Below are positions 18,164 through 27,436 of a DNA stretch of 64,000 nucleotides, piece by piece. The DNA lies in the NCBI RefSeq assembly GCF_001675285.1, contig NZ_LSGQ01000028.1, positions 62,001-126,000 on the forward strand. The letters are read 5' to 3'. How positions within the stretch are numbered: position 1 is the stretch's first letter; the number at the start of each line of letters is the position of its first letter. Made by a program: the position numbers and the translations under genes. A model generated the notes under the pieces. The model did no database searches. It saw nothing but the letters and a program-made list of their open reading frames with translations, and had not been told where the DNA came from. This DNA comes from Elizabethkingia miricola (GTDB taxonomy: Bacteria; Bacteroidota; Bacteroidia; Flavobacteriales; Weeksellaceae).

Positions 18164-18179
18164 TTACGGAATACCGTAA
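18164..18179. promoter_or_regulatory. Palindrome TTACGG-N4-CCGTAA (copy 1)
   Basis: A perfect 6+6 bp palindrome with spacer AATA lies just past the 3' end of the lipoprotein/partner pair. An identical half-site pair occurs at 19961-19976 on the other flank. Confidence 0.5.
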
Positions 18180-18189
18180 GGAAAAGAAA

Positions 18190-18211
18190 AACCCCGAGGT
18201 TAATCGGGGTT
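18190..18211 (-). terminator. Terminator after the membrane partner gene
   Basis: AACCCCGA / TCGGGGTT stem with a 6-nt loop. On the minus strand it is followed by a T-rich stretch, 10 bp past the stop of the 130-residue membrane protein. Confidence 0.8.
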
Positions 18212-18220
18212 TATGAAGTT

Positions 18221-18613
18221 TTAATGAACATTTACTTTTTGTAATTCTTTTTTAAAGTCTTTACTTATTATAAGTAACGAACTTATTATAAATACTAAAA
18301 TATCTACAACAAACCAAGTTGTAATATGTGAGCCATCCCATACATGAGAAAAATAAACAGCAAATATCATAAGGACTGCAAAACAAAATATTTTCAGGTA
18401 TCTATTTTTCTTTTCAGATAAGAAAACAATAAAAGATCCGACTAGGCATATAATTAATATCAATTGCATTACTATACTTATTTTGGGACTTTCCATAAAT
18501 AAAGAGGATACAACATCTACTACATAGAAAAAAACTGTAGGTAGACTATCATAATGCAACCCAGGTATTAATAAAAAAGAAATGATTGAGATTAAAGCTA
18601 AAATATTTTTCAT
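18221..18613 (-). CDS. Small polytopic membrane protein, candidate partner/immunity protein
   Basis: A 130-residue protein with about four hydrophobic helices (near 5-25, 48-65, 72-90 and 100-118) and a lysine-rich tail. I recognise no family. It begins 12 bp after the stop of the frameshifted lipoprotein gene and shares its terminator, so the two form an operon. Its small size, membrane location and position immediately after a polymorphic enzyme-tipped lipoprotein are what an immunity protein would look like, but nothing in the sequence proves this. Confidence 0.55.
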   Translation of the reverse strand: MKNILALISIISFLLIPGLHYDSLPTVFFYVVDVVSSLFMESPKISIVMQLILIICLVGSFIVFLSEKKNRYLKIFCFAVLMIFAVYFSHVWDGSHITTWFVVDILVFIISSLLIISKDFKKELQKVNVH

Positions 18614-18624
18614 AATAAATAATA

Positions 18625-19882
18625 TTAATTACAATTTACATGTGTTACAGGTCCTTCGCCACTTTGCTTCGCTCCTCCATTTTTTTCTATTTGATCTTGA
18701 ACAGTACCTGGTTTCTCCCATTTAGATTCCTGTATAGAAGGTTTAATAATTTGCATCACATCCATAGCAAAGTTAGCACAATTACTATAATACAAACTAT
18801 ATGCTCGATCATTATATTCCGAAGCTTTTCTAAGTATATGTTGTAATTGTTCTGGAGAGACTGACCCCATATTCAATACTGCATCATAATGATCTCCACT
18901 ATTATCACCCATGATTCCTGGTCCATCAACATTTTGAGGAAAGCTCTGTTCTGGATAAAATCCAAAGGTCCTAATGTTAAATCCTTGTTGAATAGATATA
19001 AAAGCATGTCCTATCATTCCAGTAGTATTAGCATATACTTTAATATTTGCTGGTTGTCTTGAATCTAAACATTCCAAATATTTTTTTAAATCATTTATAG
19101 GATTTTTAGGAGGAGGGGGCATTGCCATGCTACCTCCATATGTACTAGAACCACCACTCATACCAGTTCCCGGACCACTACTTCCTGCTCCACCACCTCC
19201 AGAAGGTTCATCAGGGTATTTAGGAACCCATTGATCAGGAGGAGGAGTTGTTGGATTCTTTTTTGTTATCACTACTTCTTCAATGTCTATAGGCTTTTGT
19301 TCATTACCATTTTTTAGTGCTACAGGATTTATTTGTTTTGATATTGATGCTATTGCTCCAGAAGATAGACTGCCTTTATTCTTTTTATCATAGTAGTTCT
19401 GAAAAACTTTTTTAATGTCAGCCAGTTTAGCAGAATTATCATTCATGTAGGAGAAATTAACATAGCTTCTTTCTTCATTAATAATACCATACCAAGCTGA
19501 TGTTACTTTTCCATTTCCATCTGTTACAGGAAATATTATAGCTTTTTTATCTTCTCCAAAAGTTTGAGAAGCTACATCCAACCGTATTACTCCCACAGAT
19601 TCATCCATCCATTTTGCATAATCGGGATGATTTTGTATAAAATTAGCTATAATCTCTGCAAAAGGTTTAGCATAGCTTATATACTTTTGAGGGGTTGTAG
19701 TTTGATTTGCTCCTGCAATTGGTTGAATTATATTATTTTGTCTTTCAAATCTCTCAAAAGCAACGATTTTCTCTTTTGAAGCTACTGTTTGTTCCGTTGT
19801 GGTACTATCTGTACGACAGGAATATAAAAACAGATAGTGTAAGAATTCCCCATAATGCAGGATAAAATAAATGTTTTTTCAT
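18625..19882 (-). pseudogene. Frameshifted secreted lipoprotein with permuted papain-like (NlpC/LRAT-type) C-terminal domain
   Basis: The natural start is the ATG at 19882 (MKKHLFYPALWGILTLSV). That frame hits a stop in a T-run (A-run at 19826-19830 on the plus strand). With four Ts instead of five it would continue as LYSCRTDS, a proper lipobox, into the long frame that runs to 18625. The downstream part has a middle domain, a Gly/Pro/Ser linker and a C-terminal domain. In the 327-residue stretch starting at 19608 that domain contains GHAFISI (His201) and YYSNCANFAMDV (Cys277), the His-before-Cys order of circularly permuted NlpC/P60-LRAT folds. It could be a true pseudogene, a phase-variable gene or a sequencing slip. 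Confidence 0.75.
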
Positions 19883-19960
19883 ATATGAAGTTTTTGTTTT
19901 TCAGTTCGTTAAACTTATAAATAATTTTCCACATATTTATTTAACATAATTTATTTTCTT

Positions 19961-19976
19961 TTACGGGAAACCGTAA
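19961..19976. promoter_or_regulatory. Palindrome TTACGG-N4-CCGTAA (copy 2), upstream of the lipoprotein gene
   Basis: A perfect 6+6 bp palindrome (spacer GAAA) lies about 80 bp upstream of the 19882 start codon, where a dimeric regulator could bind. It matches the copy at 18164-18179. Confidence 0.5.
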
Positions 19977-20128
19977 TGACGTGTAAAAAATTTATTGTAA
20001 TAGAAAATCCCAACAATTCGTGCGGTATTATCATAGTTATATCTTATGATTGAGCTAAAATATTAGTTTTTTGTCGATTTATTCTTTAATATTTAATTGT
20101 TATATATCTCTTTATTGAGAATTATAAA

Positions 20129-20136
20129 TATATTTG
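20129..20136 (+). promoter_or_regulatory. Candidate -7 element for the hydrolase/S41 operon
   Basis: TATATTTG matches TAnnTTTG, 27 bp before the ATG at 20164. No convincing -33 TTG at the right spacing. Confidence 0.5.
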
Positions 20137-20163
20137 CGTCCACCCATTTAAATATTAATATAA

Positions 20164-21252
20164 ATGAAAAAAGTACTTACTCTTTTTTTTCTCATCAGTT
20201 CGTTTATTGGATTCGTACAAGCTCAAACTTCTATCAAAGAAGATTCTATAATCCAATCTAATGTTTATAAACAATACAAATCAGAATTTGATCAATATGA
20301 AAAGCGGCATGGAAAGTATATCCAAACCAACAATACAAAAATGCATTATCTGGAATGGGGAAGTACTAAAAATCCTACCCTTATTTGGATTCACGGAACA
20401 TATAGCAATGCTTATGAACTTTACGAAATCATAGAGCAGCTTGTTCAGCTTAACTTACATGTTATAGCTGTTGATTATTATGGACACGGATTTACTTCAA
20501 TCCCCAAAAAGGATGTGTCTATATATGATGTAGCGGATGATATCAAGTTTTTGCTAGATAAGTTGAATATAAAAAAAGCAATTATTGGTGGTTGGTCAAG
20601 AGGAGGAAGTATAAGTACAGCTTTTTATAGTGCTTATCCGGATATGGTCCAGGCGCTTATTCTGGAAGATGGCGGTTCAGTAGCCTGGGATTTTGGTGTG
20701 AAAGCTTTAGATATTGAGAAAGATATTGCAGAAACAAAACAATATTATAAAAATAAAAAAACATTGGTATTTGATACCGAATTTGATGCCTACTGGTATA
20801 TGTACAATAATTGGGGGATAAAAGGAAAGCAGGGTGAAAAGCTGAAGAAGGAGATCTTTACATCATATGCAAGGATTAAGAAAAATGAAGCCGGGAAGTA
20901 TGAAATAAATCCCGCCGCAGAGGAACTGACTGGAGAGAATTCTGCGGAAGAAAATATTGCCATTATTTATACACCATTTACAGCGAAAAAAGCTTTTGGG
21001 GCGTCAACACATCAGCTTAATCCTAAAATTATTTACCGTAATCTAAACAAGCCAATGCTCATTTTCGACCCTGTCAGTAAAAATGACTGGTTTAATTTTA
21101 AGGATGAAAATACTGCGCTCACAAATGACCATCAGCAATACATTACTCATAAGATTTATAAGGATACCTGGCATGGTGTGAAAGATGAAAGACCAACTGA
21201 AGTGATAAAAGATATCAAGACATTTTTAATTCAAAACAAACTTATCAAATGA
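20164..21252 (+). CDS. Secreted alpha/beta hydrolase
   Basis: 362 residues with a signal peptide ending in FVQAQ. The alpha/beta hydrolase core shows IWIHGTYSNAYE (oxyanion region), the nucleophile elbow GGWSRGG with Ser145, and a late histidine in DTWHGV. The substrate class cannot be told. The protein carries a long lid insertion between the nucleophile and the His. It overlaps the next S41 peptidase gene by 4 bp (ATGA), so the two exported enzymes are made together. Confidence 0.82.
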   Translation: MKKVLTLFFLISSFIGFVQAQTSIKEDSIIQSNVYKQYKSEFDQYEKRHGKYIQTNNTKMHYLEWGSTKNPTLIWIHGTYSNAYELYEIIEQLVQLNLHVIAVDYYGHGFTSIPKKDVSIYDVADDIKFLLDKLNIKKAIIGGWSRGGSISTAFYSAYPDMVQALILEDGGSVAWDFGVKALDIEKDIAETKQYYKNKKTLVFDTEFDAYWYMYNNWGIKGKQGEKLKKEIFTSYARIKKNEAGKYEINPAAEELTGENSAEENIAIIYTPFTAKKAFGASTHQLNPKIIYRNLNKPMLIFDPVSKNDWFNFKDENTALTNDHQQYITHKIYKDTWHGVKDERPTEVIKDIKTFLIQNKLIK

Positions 21253-22670
21253 GATCGTTACTGATTACTATTCTGATTTGTAATTTCTGCATCGCACAGA
21301 AAAAAGATTTATTATTAGATAAAACTTTAAAGAAAGATAGCATAAAGGCTGAGTTTGCAGAGCTTTATAATTTAACCAATACCATTCATCCCGGACAGTT
21401 TATGTTTTGTTCGAAAGCCAATTTTGACAAAACATATATAGATTTAAAAAAATCAATCAAAACAGATTTGTCAATTGTTGATTATTATAGATTAACAGCC
21501 ACTTTAATGGCGAAAATAAAAGACGGGCATACTACAGCTGACAGAACGCAAATCAGCAATTTATTGAAAGACAGAGCAGTTTTCCCTTTCAGCATTTATA
21601 AAATTAAAAATCAATATTATTTAGATAAATCAACACCGGAAAACAAGGATTATGCTGGGTTGAGAATTTTAAAAATAAATGGAAAAGAAATCAGCTCAAT
21701 CGTGAATGAAATCCAGAAATATGTTCATCTTGAAGGCCAAAATGAAACAGGATTAAATGCCAGGTTTAGAAATTTCCCCTTTTATTATTTCATTTATAAT
21801 CCGGTTAATAAATTTGAAATTGAGTATCTGGACCAAAAAAATCAGAAACAAAAAATTGACTTAAATGGAGTGTCATATGAGACTTACACAAAGGAGATTA
21901 AAGAAAGTATTGAACCATTAACTACTGAATTTAAGACAGACAATTTAGCAATTTTGAAATTCCATTCTTTTGAGAATGGCTATAATGAAGCTGACAGAAA
22001 AGTTGCGGAAAAGAAATTGGACGTTTTCTTTAACCGGCTTGATAGTCTGAAAACCGAAAACCTAATCATTGATTTGCGGGATAATGGAGGTGGCTCTGCT
22101 GATATTGCAAACTACTTATTTTCTTATTTGACTAATAAACCTTATTACTACTTTGATTATGTCGGAGCAAAGTATAATACAACAAAGCAATGGAAACATT
22201 ATGCCCAATATCCTAATAATATTGAGGAAATTATTATAGCCGAAACCAAACGTAAAAATGAACTGAATTGTTATACCGAAACCGACGCAGAAGACTATTG
22301 GTGGTTTGAAATCCAGCAAAACAAACCCAATTATTATAAAGGAAAAATCAAAGTTTTGATTAATGGTGGATGCTTTTCAACCACGGGGCATTTACTGGCT
22401 TTGATGCGGGAACATAAGATTGGAAAACTTTATGGAGAATATTCTCAGGGAAGTAACTACAGCAATGCTGGTGGACAAGCATTTGTGCTGCCTTATTCTA
22501 AAACATTGGTTTGGATACCTACTTCTCAGTATAAAATGAGAACTCCAAGTTTCCAATACGACCCAAAAGGAATCAAGCCGGATATAGAAATACAAATTGA
22601 ACCAAATGATTTGAAGACTGGGTTTGACAGGCAAATGGATTTTGTAGTAAAGCAGATAGGAGTTGATTGA
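21249..22670 (+). CDS. S41-family (C-terminal-processing-like) peptidase, exported
   Basis: 473 residues with a short signal peptide (ILICNFCIAQ). The tail-specific protease core is seen as LRILKINGKEI (PDZ-like), NLIIDLRDNGGGSADIA and a nucleophile region NGGCFSTTGH with the serine near 377. This family cleaves unfolded or C-terminal peptides in the envelope. A Bacteroidota branch of S41 proteins is of unknown substrate. It is translationally coupled to the upstream alpha/beta hydrolase. Confidence 0.82.
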   Translation: MRSLLITILICNFCIAQKKDLLLDKTLKKDSIKAEFAELYNLTNTIHPGQFMFCSKANFDKTYIDLKKSIKTDLSIVDYYRLTATLMAKIKDGHTTADRTQISNLLKDRAVFPFSIYKIKNQYYLDKSTPENKDYAGLRILKINGKEISSIVNEIQKYVHLEGQNETGLNARFRNFPFYYFIYNPVNKFEIEYLDQKNQKQKIDLNGVSYETYTKEIKESIEPLTTEFKTDNLAILKFHSFENGYNEADRKVAEKKLDVFFNRLDSLKTENLIIDLRDNGGGSADIANYLFSYLTNKPYYYFDYVGAKYNTTKQWKHYAQYPNNIEEIIIAETKRKNELNCYTETDAEDYWWFEIQQNKPNYYKGKIKVLINGGCFSTTGHLLALMREHKIGKLYGEYSQGSNYSNAGGQAFVLPYSKTLVWIPTSQYKMRTPSFQYDPKGIKPDIEIQIEPNDLKTGFDRQMDFVVKQIGVD

Positions 22671-22777
22671 TCCGGGAAATCCAAGCCAAATAATTAAAGG
22701 CTGAAATATAAATTCAGCAATAGATATTCATACTTAATGTTTACGAAAAATTATATTTAATGTAACTCTAATTCAGT

Positions 22778-23287
22778 TTATTGAACATTATATTTCAAGT
22801 AATTAGTATCAATATAAATTGACATTGTGGCTTTGGAGCTTACTTTCATACCATAGTAGGAGGCGGGTGACCAGTTTTGAAAGGTATCCTTTCTTAATGT
22901 ATTTTTCAATATTTTGCCAACTCTTTTATCAGATTCTTTAATCATTTCAAATGATCCGATTCTGCCATTTTTCTTTATTATAAATGTAAAAGTATTTTCG
23001 CCAAAATTGATATTGTCAGGAAACCGTAAATATTGGCTCAGTAATAATCGAAACAGATAAGCTCCTCCTTCTTTAAAATAGACATCTCTTTTTGCTCCGC
23101 AGCATAGTATTTCTATATTTTTATCTTTACTCTCTGGGCATTTAGATAGTTTATCAACTTTCTTTTGTACTCTGTTGGATAGTATATCTGTTGCATGGAA
23201 ATACCCTATAACTGGTTTTATATAATTTTGGGAATAGCAAAATACCCCGAAAAGAAAAAGTATAATGTAAAGTAGCTTTTTTTTCAT
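22778..23287 (-). CDS. Exported protein with a TonB C-terminal-like domain
   Basis: 169 residues with a signal peptide (FGVFCYSQN). The second half, FTFIIKKNGRIGSFEMIKES through NWSPASYYGMKVSSKATMSIYI, follows the pattern of the TonB C-terminal fold (G.I....V..S.. then W.PA...G..V). Unlike energy-transducing TonB it lacks the N-terminal inner-membrane anchor with proline-rich span, so an accessory periplasmic role is more likely. It is opposite in direction to its neighbours. Confidence 0.62.
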   Translation of the reverse strand: MKKKLLYIILFLFGVFCYSQNYIKPVIGYFHATDILSNRVQKKVDKLSKCPESKDKNIEILCCGAKRDVYFKEGGAYLFRLLLSQYLRFPDNINFGENTFTFIIKKNGRIGSFEMIKESDKRVGKILKNTLRKDTFQNWSPASYYGMKVSSKATMSIYIDTNYLKYNVQ

Positions 23288-23431
23288 ATTAGTGTGATAG
23301 TGAGTGCTAAAATAATAATATAATATTGTTTTTAAATTTAGTATGTCCCATATATCCTGTAATTAAACAATTTTTAACTTGAATCTTTTATTTTTAATTA
23401 TTAAAGATATTTAGTGAATAGATAAATTAAT

Positions 23432-23439
23432 TATTTTTG
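23432..23439 (+). promoter_or_regulatory. Candidate -7 element of the second S41 peptidase
   Basis: TATTTTTG fits TAnnTTTG, 38 bp upstream of the ATG at 23478. Confidence 0.45.
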
Positions 23440-23477
23440 GTAATTAACTATAATCACTAAATAACAGATTCTAAAAA

Positions 23478-24506
23478 ATGAAAAAGACATTTATATTAAT
23501 TCTCCTTTTAAACTTATGTGTTCAATTTTATGCTCAAAATAAATTATCATCTAAAGATAGTATCAATACATTCTACAATCAATTATTTAAAAATTTAAAG
23601 ACAAGTTATTTATATAAAAATGATGTAAACTGGAAAGGAGTTATTACTGAAACAAATCAAAATCTGTCTAAATATGATAATTTCAATTCTTCTTTAAGTG
23701 AGATTGAACCATTATTTAACAAAATTGGCGCCACGCATTGTATCATTTATTATAAAGACAAGGTTTATAGTTCAAGTATAAAATCGATAAATGAAAAACT
23801 AAGTGATGAATGGGAAAAAGCCTATGCGTCAAAACCGAGTTTTAAAACAAAAGTAATTAATAATGAATTTGGCTATATACTGATTCCAAAAATTATCTTT
23901 TCAGATATTAGTGAGAAAAATGTCCATGGAATTGCACAACCGCTCTATGATGAAATAGCAGATTTAAAATCCAAAAATAATTTAAAAGGTTGGATTATCG
24001 ATTTGAGGTTTAATACAGGCGGAAACTCTTGGCCAATGCTACTTGCTTTATATGATTTTTTAGGGAATAATGATATCAATGGCTCTCTAAATATAGACAA
24101 AAAACAAATCAATAAAGTAAAATTAGATAAAGGAGTATATTACGACAATTCCAAGAAAGTATCTTACATAACCCCCCATGGTCAACTATTAGATCAGGCA
24201 AAAGTTGCTGTCATAACAAGTGCTGCAACCGGAAGTTCAGGAGAAATTGTTGCATTGTCATTTAAAGGGAGAGCGAATACTATCTTTATAGGACAAGAAA
24301 CTTTTGGTGCGACTACAGGAAATATAAAATCTTCATTGCCTTTTGGCAGCTATATGGCTTTAACGACATCTTATGACTGCGATAGGAACGGGAATTATTA
24401 TAAAACTATCTCCCCGGATATTGTAATTTTAAAGGAAGATAATTTCGAAAACTTATTATTGGATAAAAATATTCAGGAAGCTATTAAATATATTACAAGA
24501 GTATAA
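23478..24506 (+). CDS. S41-family peptidase, exported
   Basis: 342 residues, signal peptide ending LCVQFYAQN. It contains GWIIDLRFNTGGNSWPML and the nucleophile loop AATGSSGEIVALSF (Ser253/254), followed by GQETFGATTG, the usual S41 core order. There is no PDZ domain of normal length, so it is a compact member. It is a paralogue of the larger S41 protein 1 kb upstream and may be part of the same accessory block. It is monocistronic. Confidence 0.82.
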   Translation: MKKTFILILLLNLCVQFYAQNKLSSKDSINTFYNQLFKNLKTSYLYKNDVNWKGVITETNQNLSKYDNFNSSLSEIEPLFNKIGATHCIIYYKDKVYSSSIKSINEKLSDEWEKAYASKPSFKTKVINNEFGYILIPKIIFSDISEKNVHGIAQPLYDEIADLKSKNNLKGWIIDLRFNTGGNSWPMLLALYDFLGNNDINGSLNIDKKQINKVKLDKGVYYDNSKKVSYITPHGQLLDQAKVAVITSAATGSSGEIVALSFKGRANTIFIGQETFGATTGNIKSSLPFGSYMALTTSYDCDRNGNYYKTISPDIVILKEDNFENLLLDKNIQEAIKYITRV

Positions 24507-24817
24507 TTAAAGAAGGAAAAAAGTTATACTATATTTTAATGCTCTTTTCGTCAAAAGGTTTGAAATAGTCTATTTTAATGGTTTTGATATACTTAGAATT
24601 TATAATAAACTATTGTTTGTTGATGGCCTTATTAGCTGGAATTTTTGTTTGTCAAGATGTTTATCGTCGCTGGTACAATTTTACAATATAACAAAATCAG
24701 ATTCTTAAATAAATTGTATATGTTATTGATATAGTATTATATAAATGAGCTTTTAAGTATCTGTAAATATATTTATATTTGAATAACTCTTATAACTCTC
24801 CTCCATACAAATAAAAA
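24507..24817. other. Intergenic stretch, mostly empty
   Basis: 311 bp of AT-rich DNA between the S41 peptidase and the beta-propeller-like gene. A 37-codon frame at 24578-24691 exists but shows no family signature or start signal. The only supported element is the promoter -7 sequence at its 3' end. Confidence 0.5.
24774..24781 (+). promoter_or_regulatory. Candidate -7 element of the beta-propeller-like gene
   Basis: TATATTTG matches TAnnTTTG, 36 bp before the ATG at 24818. Confidence 0.5.
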
Positions 24818-25714
24818 ATGATATTAAATAGAAATGCCGGAATTGGACTTTTTAAAAAAAATACACATAATGAAGAAGGTCTCTTTCTTTTTGATTTTAA
24901 TACCCAGGAAAGAATCTATTTAAAAGCATATTCGGAGTGGAAACCCGAAAGTGTTTCACCTGATGGAAATAAAATTGCAATCACAAATTACCCGTCAACA
25001 AAAACAAAGTATTCTAAAACAGATCTGATAGTAATAGACCGTAATAATCAAAATGTATTACTTGACACTCATAAATATTTTGTTCTTGATACAGCATTTG
25101 ATGCAGCAGGAAGCAAACTATTGGTTACTGCACATAAAATGAAAACATTCTGTCTTGATATATTTAAAAATGAAATAATTGCTGAACTTCCTAAAGAATT
25201 GAGACTCTACAAGGGAGATTTGGATTCGGAACATAATAGTTTTATAATGCCTTGTGAAAAGGCAAAAGATACTTGCTATACATTTGACTTTACAACAGGT
25301 AAAACAGGAATTCAAAAATTTGGAATCAGAGAAAAGATTTGCAGAATTAAGTATTCTATTGATTCATCTCTTATTTATGTTATTTCAGAAGCTAATATTT
25401 TGTATTGTTTTGACAGAAATTATAAAATTAAGTGGAATAAAGATTTTAATGATATAGGACGTATTAATTCCTCAGACATATACATAACTGATAATAATAT
25501 TTTTATTGCAGTGGAAGCACAGGATGTAAAAGCAAATGACTGGGGAACTGATTTTGTAATTGAATCTAAGAATGGGGAAATTGTAAACCAAATTGAGGGG
25601 TATCAGTATCGCGGAAGATTCGCAACGAATTATTTTGAAAATAGAATTTTACTTCATACATTCAAGACAATAGACCTGATAACCGGAGATATCTCAGAAG
25701 AAAAAGTAATTTAA
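24818..25714 (+). CDS. Unrecognised protein, possibly a beta-propeller
   Basis: 298 residues without a signal peptide. Repeats of the type SPDGNKIAITNY, AAGSKLLVTAH, SIDSSLIYVISEANILYCFD and a PDG-like turn followed by strands recall WD40/YVTN-type propeller blades, about five to six of them. I do not recognise a named family. The gene has its own promoter element and no operon partner. Base composition is as AT-rich as its neighbours in this accessory region. Confidence 0.5.
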   Translation: MILNRNAGIGLFKKNTHNEEGLFLFDFNTQERIYLKAYSEWKPESVSPDGNKIAITNYPSTKTKYSKTDLIVIDRNNQNVLLDTHKYFVLDTAFDAAGSKLLVTAHKMKTFCLDIFKNEIIAELPKELRLYKGDLDSEHNSFIMPCEKAKDTCYTFDFTTGKTGIQKFGIREKICRIKYSIDSSLIYVISEANILYCFDRNYKIKWNKDFNDIGRINSSDIYITDNNIFIAVEAQDVKANDWGTDFVIESKNGEIVNQIEGYQYRGRFATNYFENRILLHTFKTIDLITGDISEEKVI

Positions 25715-25855
25715 AATATATTTCGCAGAAGCATAAAGCACTTTCATAAGGGAGTGTTTTTTTGTGCAATTTATCTATGTATTTGAATCCATTCAGAGTT
25801 TATCCTCGGTTAAAGAACAATATAATCTATAGATTTACCGATTTCGGTAAGATAA

Positions 25856-25870
25856 ACAATGCATGATATT
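25856..25870 (+). promoter_or_regulatory. 15-bp sequence shared with the moaA upstream region (copy 1)
   Basis: ACAATGCATGATATT lies about 100 bp upstream of the first gene of the plus-strand Moco gene set. The identical 15-mer occurs at 39014-39028 between moaA and the AraC gene. A regulatory site for molybdenum-enzyme genes is possible. Confidence 0.55.
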
Positions 25871-25970
25871 CTTTTCACAAATTATAACACATTCTTTTAC
25901 ATTCAATTAATCAGGTTAGTACCAAAAATCAGTATTATTGTAAGAGTAAAATTAATACTCCGGAAAGACT

Positions 25971-26720
25971 ATGGAACATTGGGAGCTTCTGTTATTCTTT
26001 TTAATTATTGCCTTTGTTTATTCATCCGTAGGCTTTGGTGGTGGATCCAGTTATCTTGCTGTCCTTGCCATGTACAGCCTGCCATACAAGGAAATGCGTT
26101 TAACAGCCTTAATTTGTAATATAATTGTTGTTACAGGCGGAGTTTATATTTATATCAAAAATAATCAGGTTAATTGGCGGAAAATACTACCCATTACATT
26201 AGTCAGCGTTCCTCTGGCTTATATAGGTGCTGTATTAAAAATAAGTCAGGAAACATTTTTTCTGATTTTAGGGATTACATTAATCATTGCGGCGGTATTA
26301 TTATGGATAAAAACCGAAACAAAAAGTGAAGAAACAATTTCGGAAGAATCAAAATCTTCTGTTGCCGGAAATAGTCTTTTAGGTGGTGGTATTGGTTTCT
26401 TATCCGGATTGGTAGGTATTGGTGGCGGAATTTTTCTTTCACCATTATTAAATTTGATGAAGTGGGATACACCACGGAAAATAGCAGCAACATCCAGTGT
26501 TTTTATATTGGTGAATTCCATATCCGGAATTGTAGGACAATTAACAAAATTACCATCCGAAATAGATTTCATAAGAATTCTGAGTTTATGTCTGGCTGTA
26601 TTCATAGGCGGACAAATAGGATCCAGAATGTCATTAAAATGGAATCCTTTGATTATAAAGAGAATGACAGCTATTCTTGTTTTGATAGCAGGGATCAATG
26701 TGTTAATAAAATACTGGTAA
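25971..26720 (+). CDS. TSUP (TauE/SafE) family membrane transporter
   Basis: 249 residues with about eight hydrophobic helices arranged as two similar halves. FVYSSVGFGGGSSYLA in the first and GGGIGFLSGLVGIGGGIFLSPLL in the second are the duplicated TSUP signatures. Members export sulfite, sulfoacetate or other organosulfur anions. Being first in a Moco/molybdo-enzyme gene set, it could handle sulfite or a related sulfur anion, but this is only inferred from context. moaD starts 1 bp after its stop. Confidence 0.85.
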   Translation: MEHWELLLFFLIIAFVYSSVGFGGGSSYLAVLAMYSLPYKEMRLTALICNIIVVTGGVYIYIKNNQVNWRKILPITLVSVPLAYIGAVLKISQETFFLILGITLIIAAVLLWIKTETKSEETISEESKSSVAGNSLLGGGIGFLSGLVGIGGGIFLSPLLNLMKWDTPRKIAATSSVFILVNSISGIVGQLTKLPSEIDFIRILSLCLAVFIGGQIGSRMSLKWNPLIIKRMTAILVLIAGINVLIKYW

Positions 26721-26721
26721 A

Positions 26722-26964
26722 ATGAAACTTAAAATATTAGCATTCGGAATTGCAAAAGATATTCTGGGCGGAACAGAAAAAGAAATTGATCTTGCAGAAG
26801 GCACAACAGTACAGAGTCTAAAAGTTAAACTTGAAAATGAATATACTGAACTAAAGCGTCTAAGATCTTATTTTATCGCTGTAGACAATGAATATGCAGA
26901 AAATGATCAGATTATAATCAGTACAAACGAAATCGCAATAATACCACCTGTAAGCGGGGGATAG
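26722..26964 (+). CDS. moaD: Molybdopterin synthase small subunit
   Basis: 80 residues of ubiquitin-like fold ending in the essential Gly-Gly (IPPVSGG). The C-terminus is thiocarboxylated and donates sulfur to cyclic pyranopterin monophosphate in complex with MoaE. The adenylating partner MoeB is encoded about 7 kb away on the other strand. The gene sits 1 bp after the transporter and 5 bp before moaE. Confidence 0.93.
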   Translation: MKLKILAFGIAKDILGGTEKEIDLAEGTTVQSLKVKLENEYTELKRLRSYFIAVDNEYAENDQIIISTNEIAIIPPVSGG

Positions 26965-26969
26965 GCTAT

Positions 26970-27386
26970 ATGATTGATATAAAAATAACAGAACAGAAAC
27001 TGGATATTACAGAATGCCTTGCTATTGCTCACGATTTAGGGAGTGGTGGTATTGCAAACTTTATAGGAACAGTCCGCAATAAAACCAAAGACAAACCTGT
27101 CGTTCGGCTGGAATATGAATGTTACCATTCTATGGCTATTAAAGAAATCCGGAAAATAGCTGATAAAGCAATATTGCAGTTTTCAGTGCGGAATATTGTA
27201 GTTCATCACCGGACAGGAGTTCTGTTTCCGGGAGAAGAAGCTGTAATTATTGTTGTAAGTGACGGCCACAGAGACGCTATTTTTGATGCCTGCCGTTATA
27301 TTATAGATACTATAAAACAAACGGTGCCTATCTGGAAGAAAGAAATTTTTGAGGATGGAGAAGAGTGGGTTTCTGCGCATCCGTGA
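26970..27386 (+). CDS. moaE: Molybdopterin synthase large subunit
   Basis: 138 residues, full length. The FIGTVRNKTKD signature, the ECYHSMA segment, HRTGVLFPGEEAV and the catalytic-lysine end PIWKKEIFEDGEEWV are all present. With MoaD it forms the heterotetramer that inserts two sulfurs into precursor Z to make molybdopterin. It lies directly between moaD and fdhD. Confidence 0.94.
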   Translation: MIDIKITEQKLDITECLAIAHDLGSGGIANFIGTVRNKTKDKPVVRLEYECYHSMAIKEIRKIADKAILQFSVRNIVVHHRTGVLFPGEEAVIIVVSDGHRDAIFDACRYIIDTIKQTVPIWKKEIFEDGEEWVSAHP

Positions 27387-27436
27387 TTTTTGAGGAATAA
27401 AAATTTGTATATTTACTATATAAGTCTCTTTTAGAT

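Noticed and set aside
24578-24691. 37-codon frame with a hydrophobic start
   Set aside because: No start signal, no recognisable domain and biased only by the local AT content. Not supported as a gene.
26246-26698. 150-codon frame on the minus strand inside the TSUP transporter gene
   Set aside because: It lies wholly within a clear membrane-protein gene on the other strand and shows no coherent domain. Antisense shadow.
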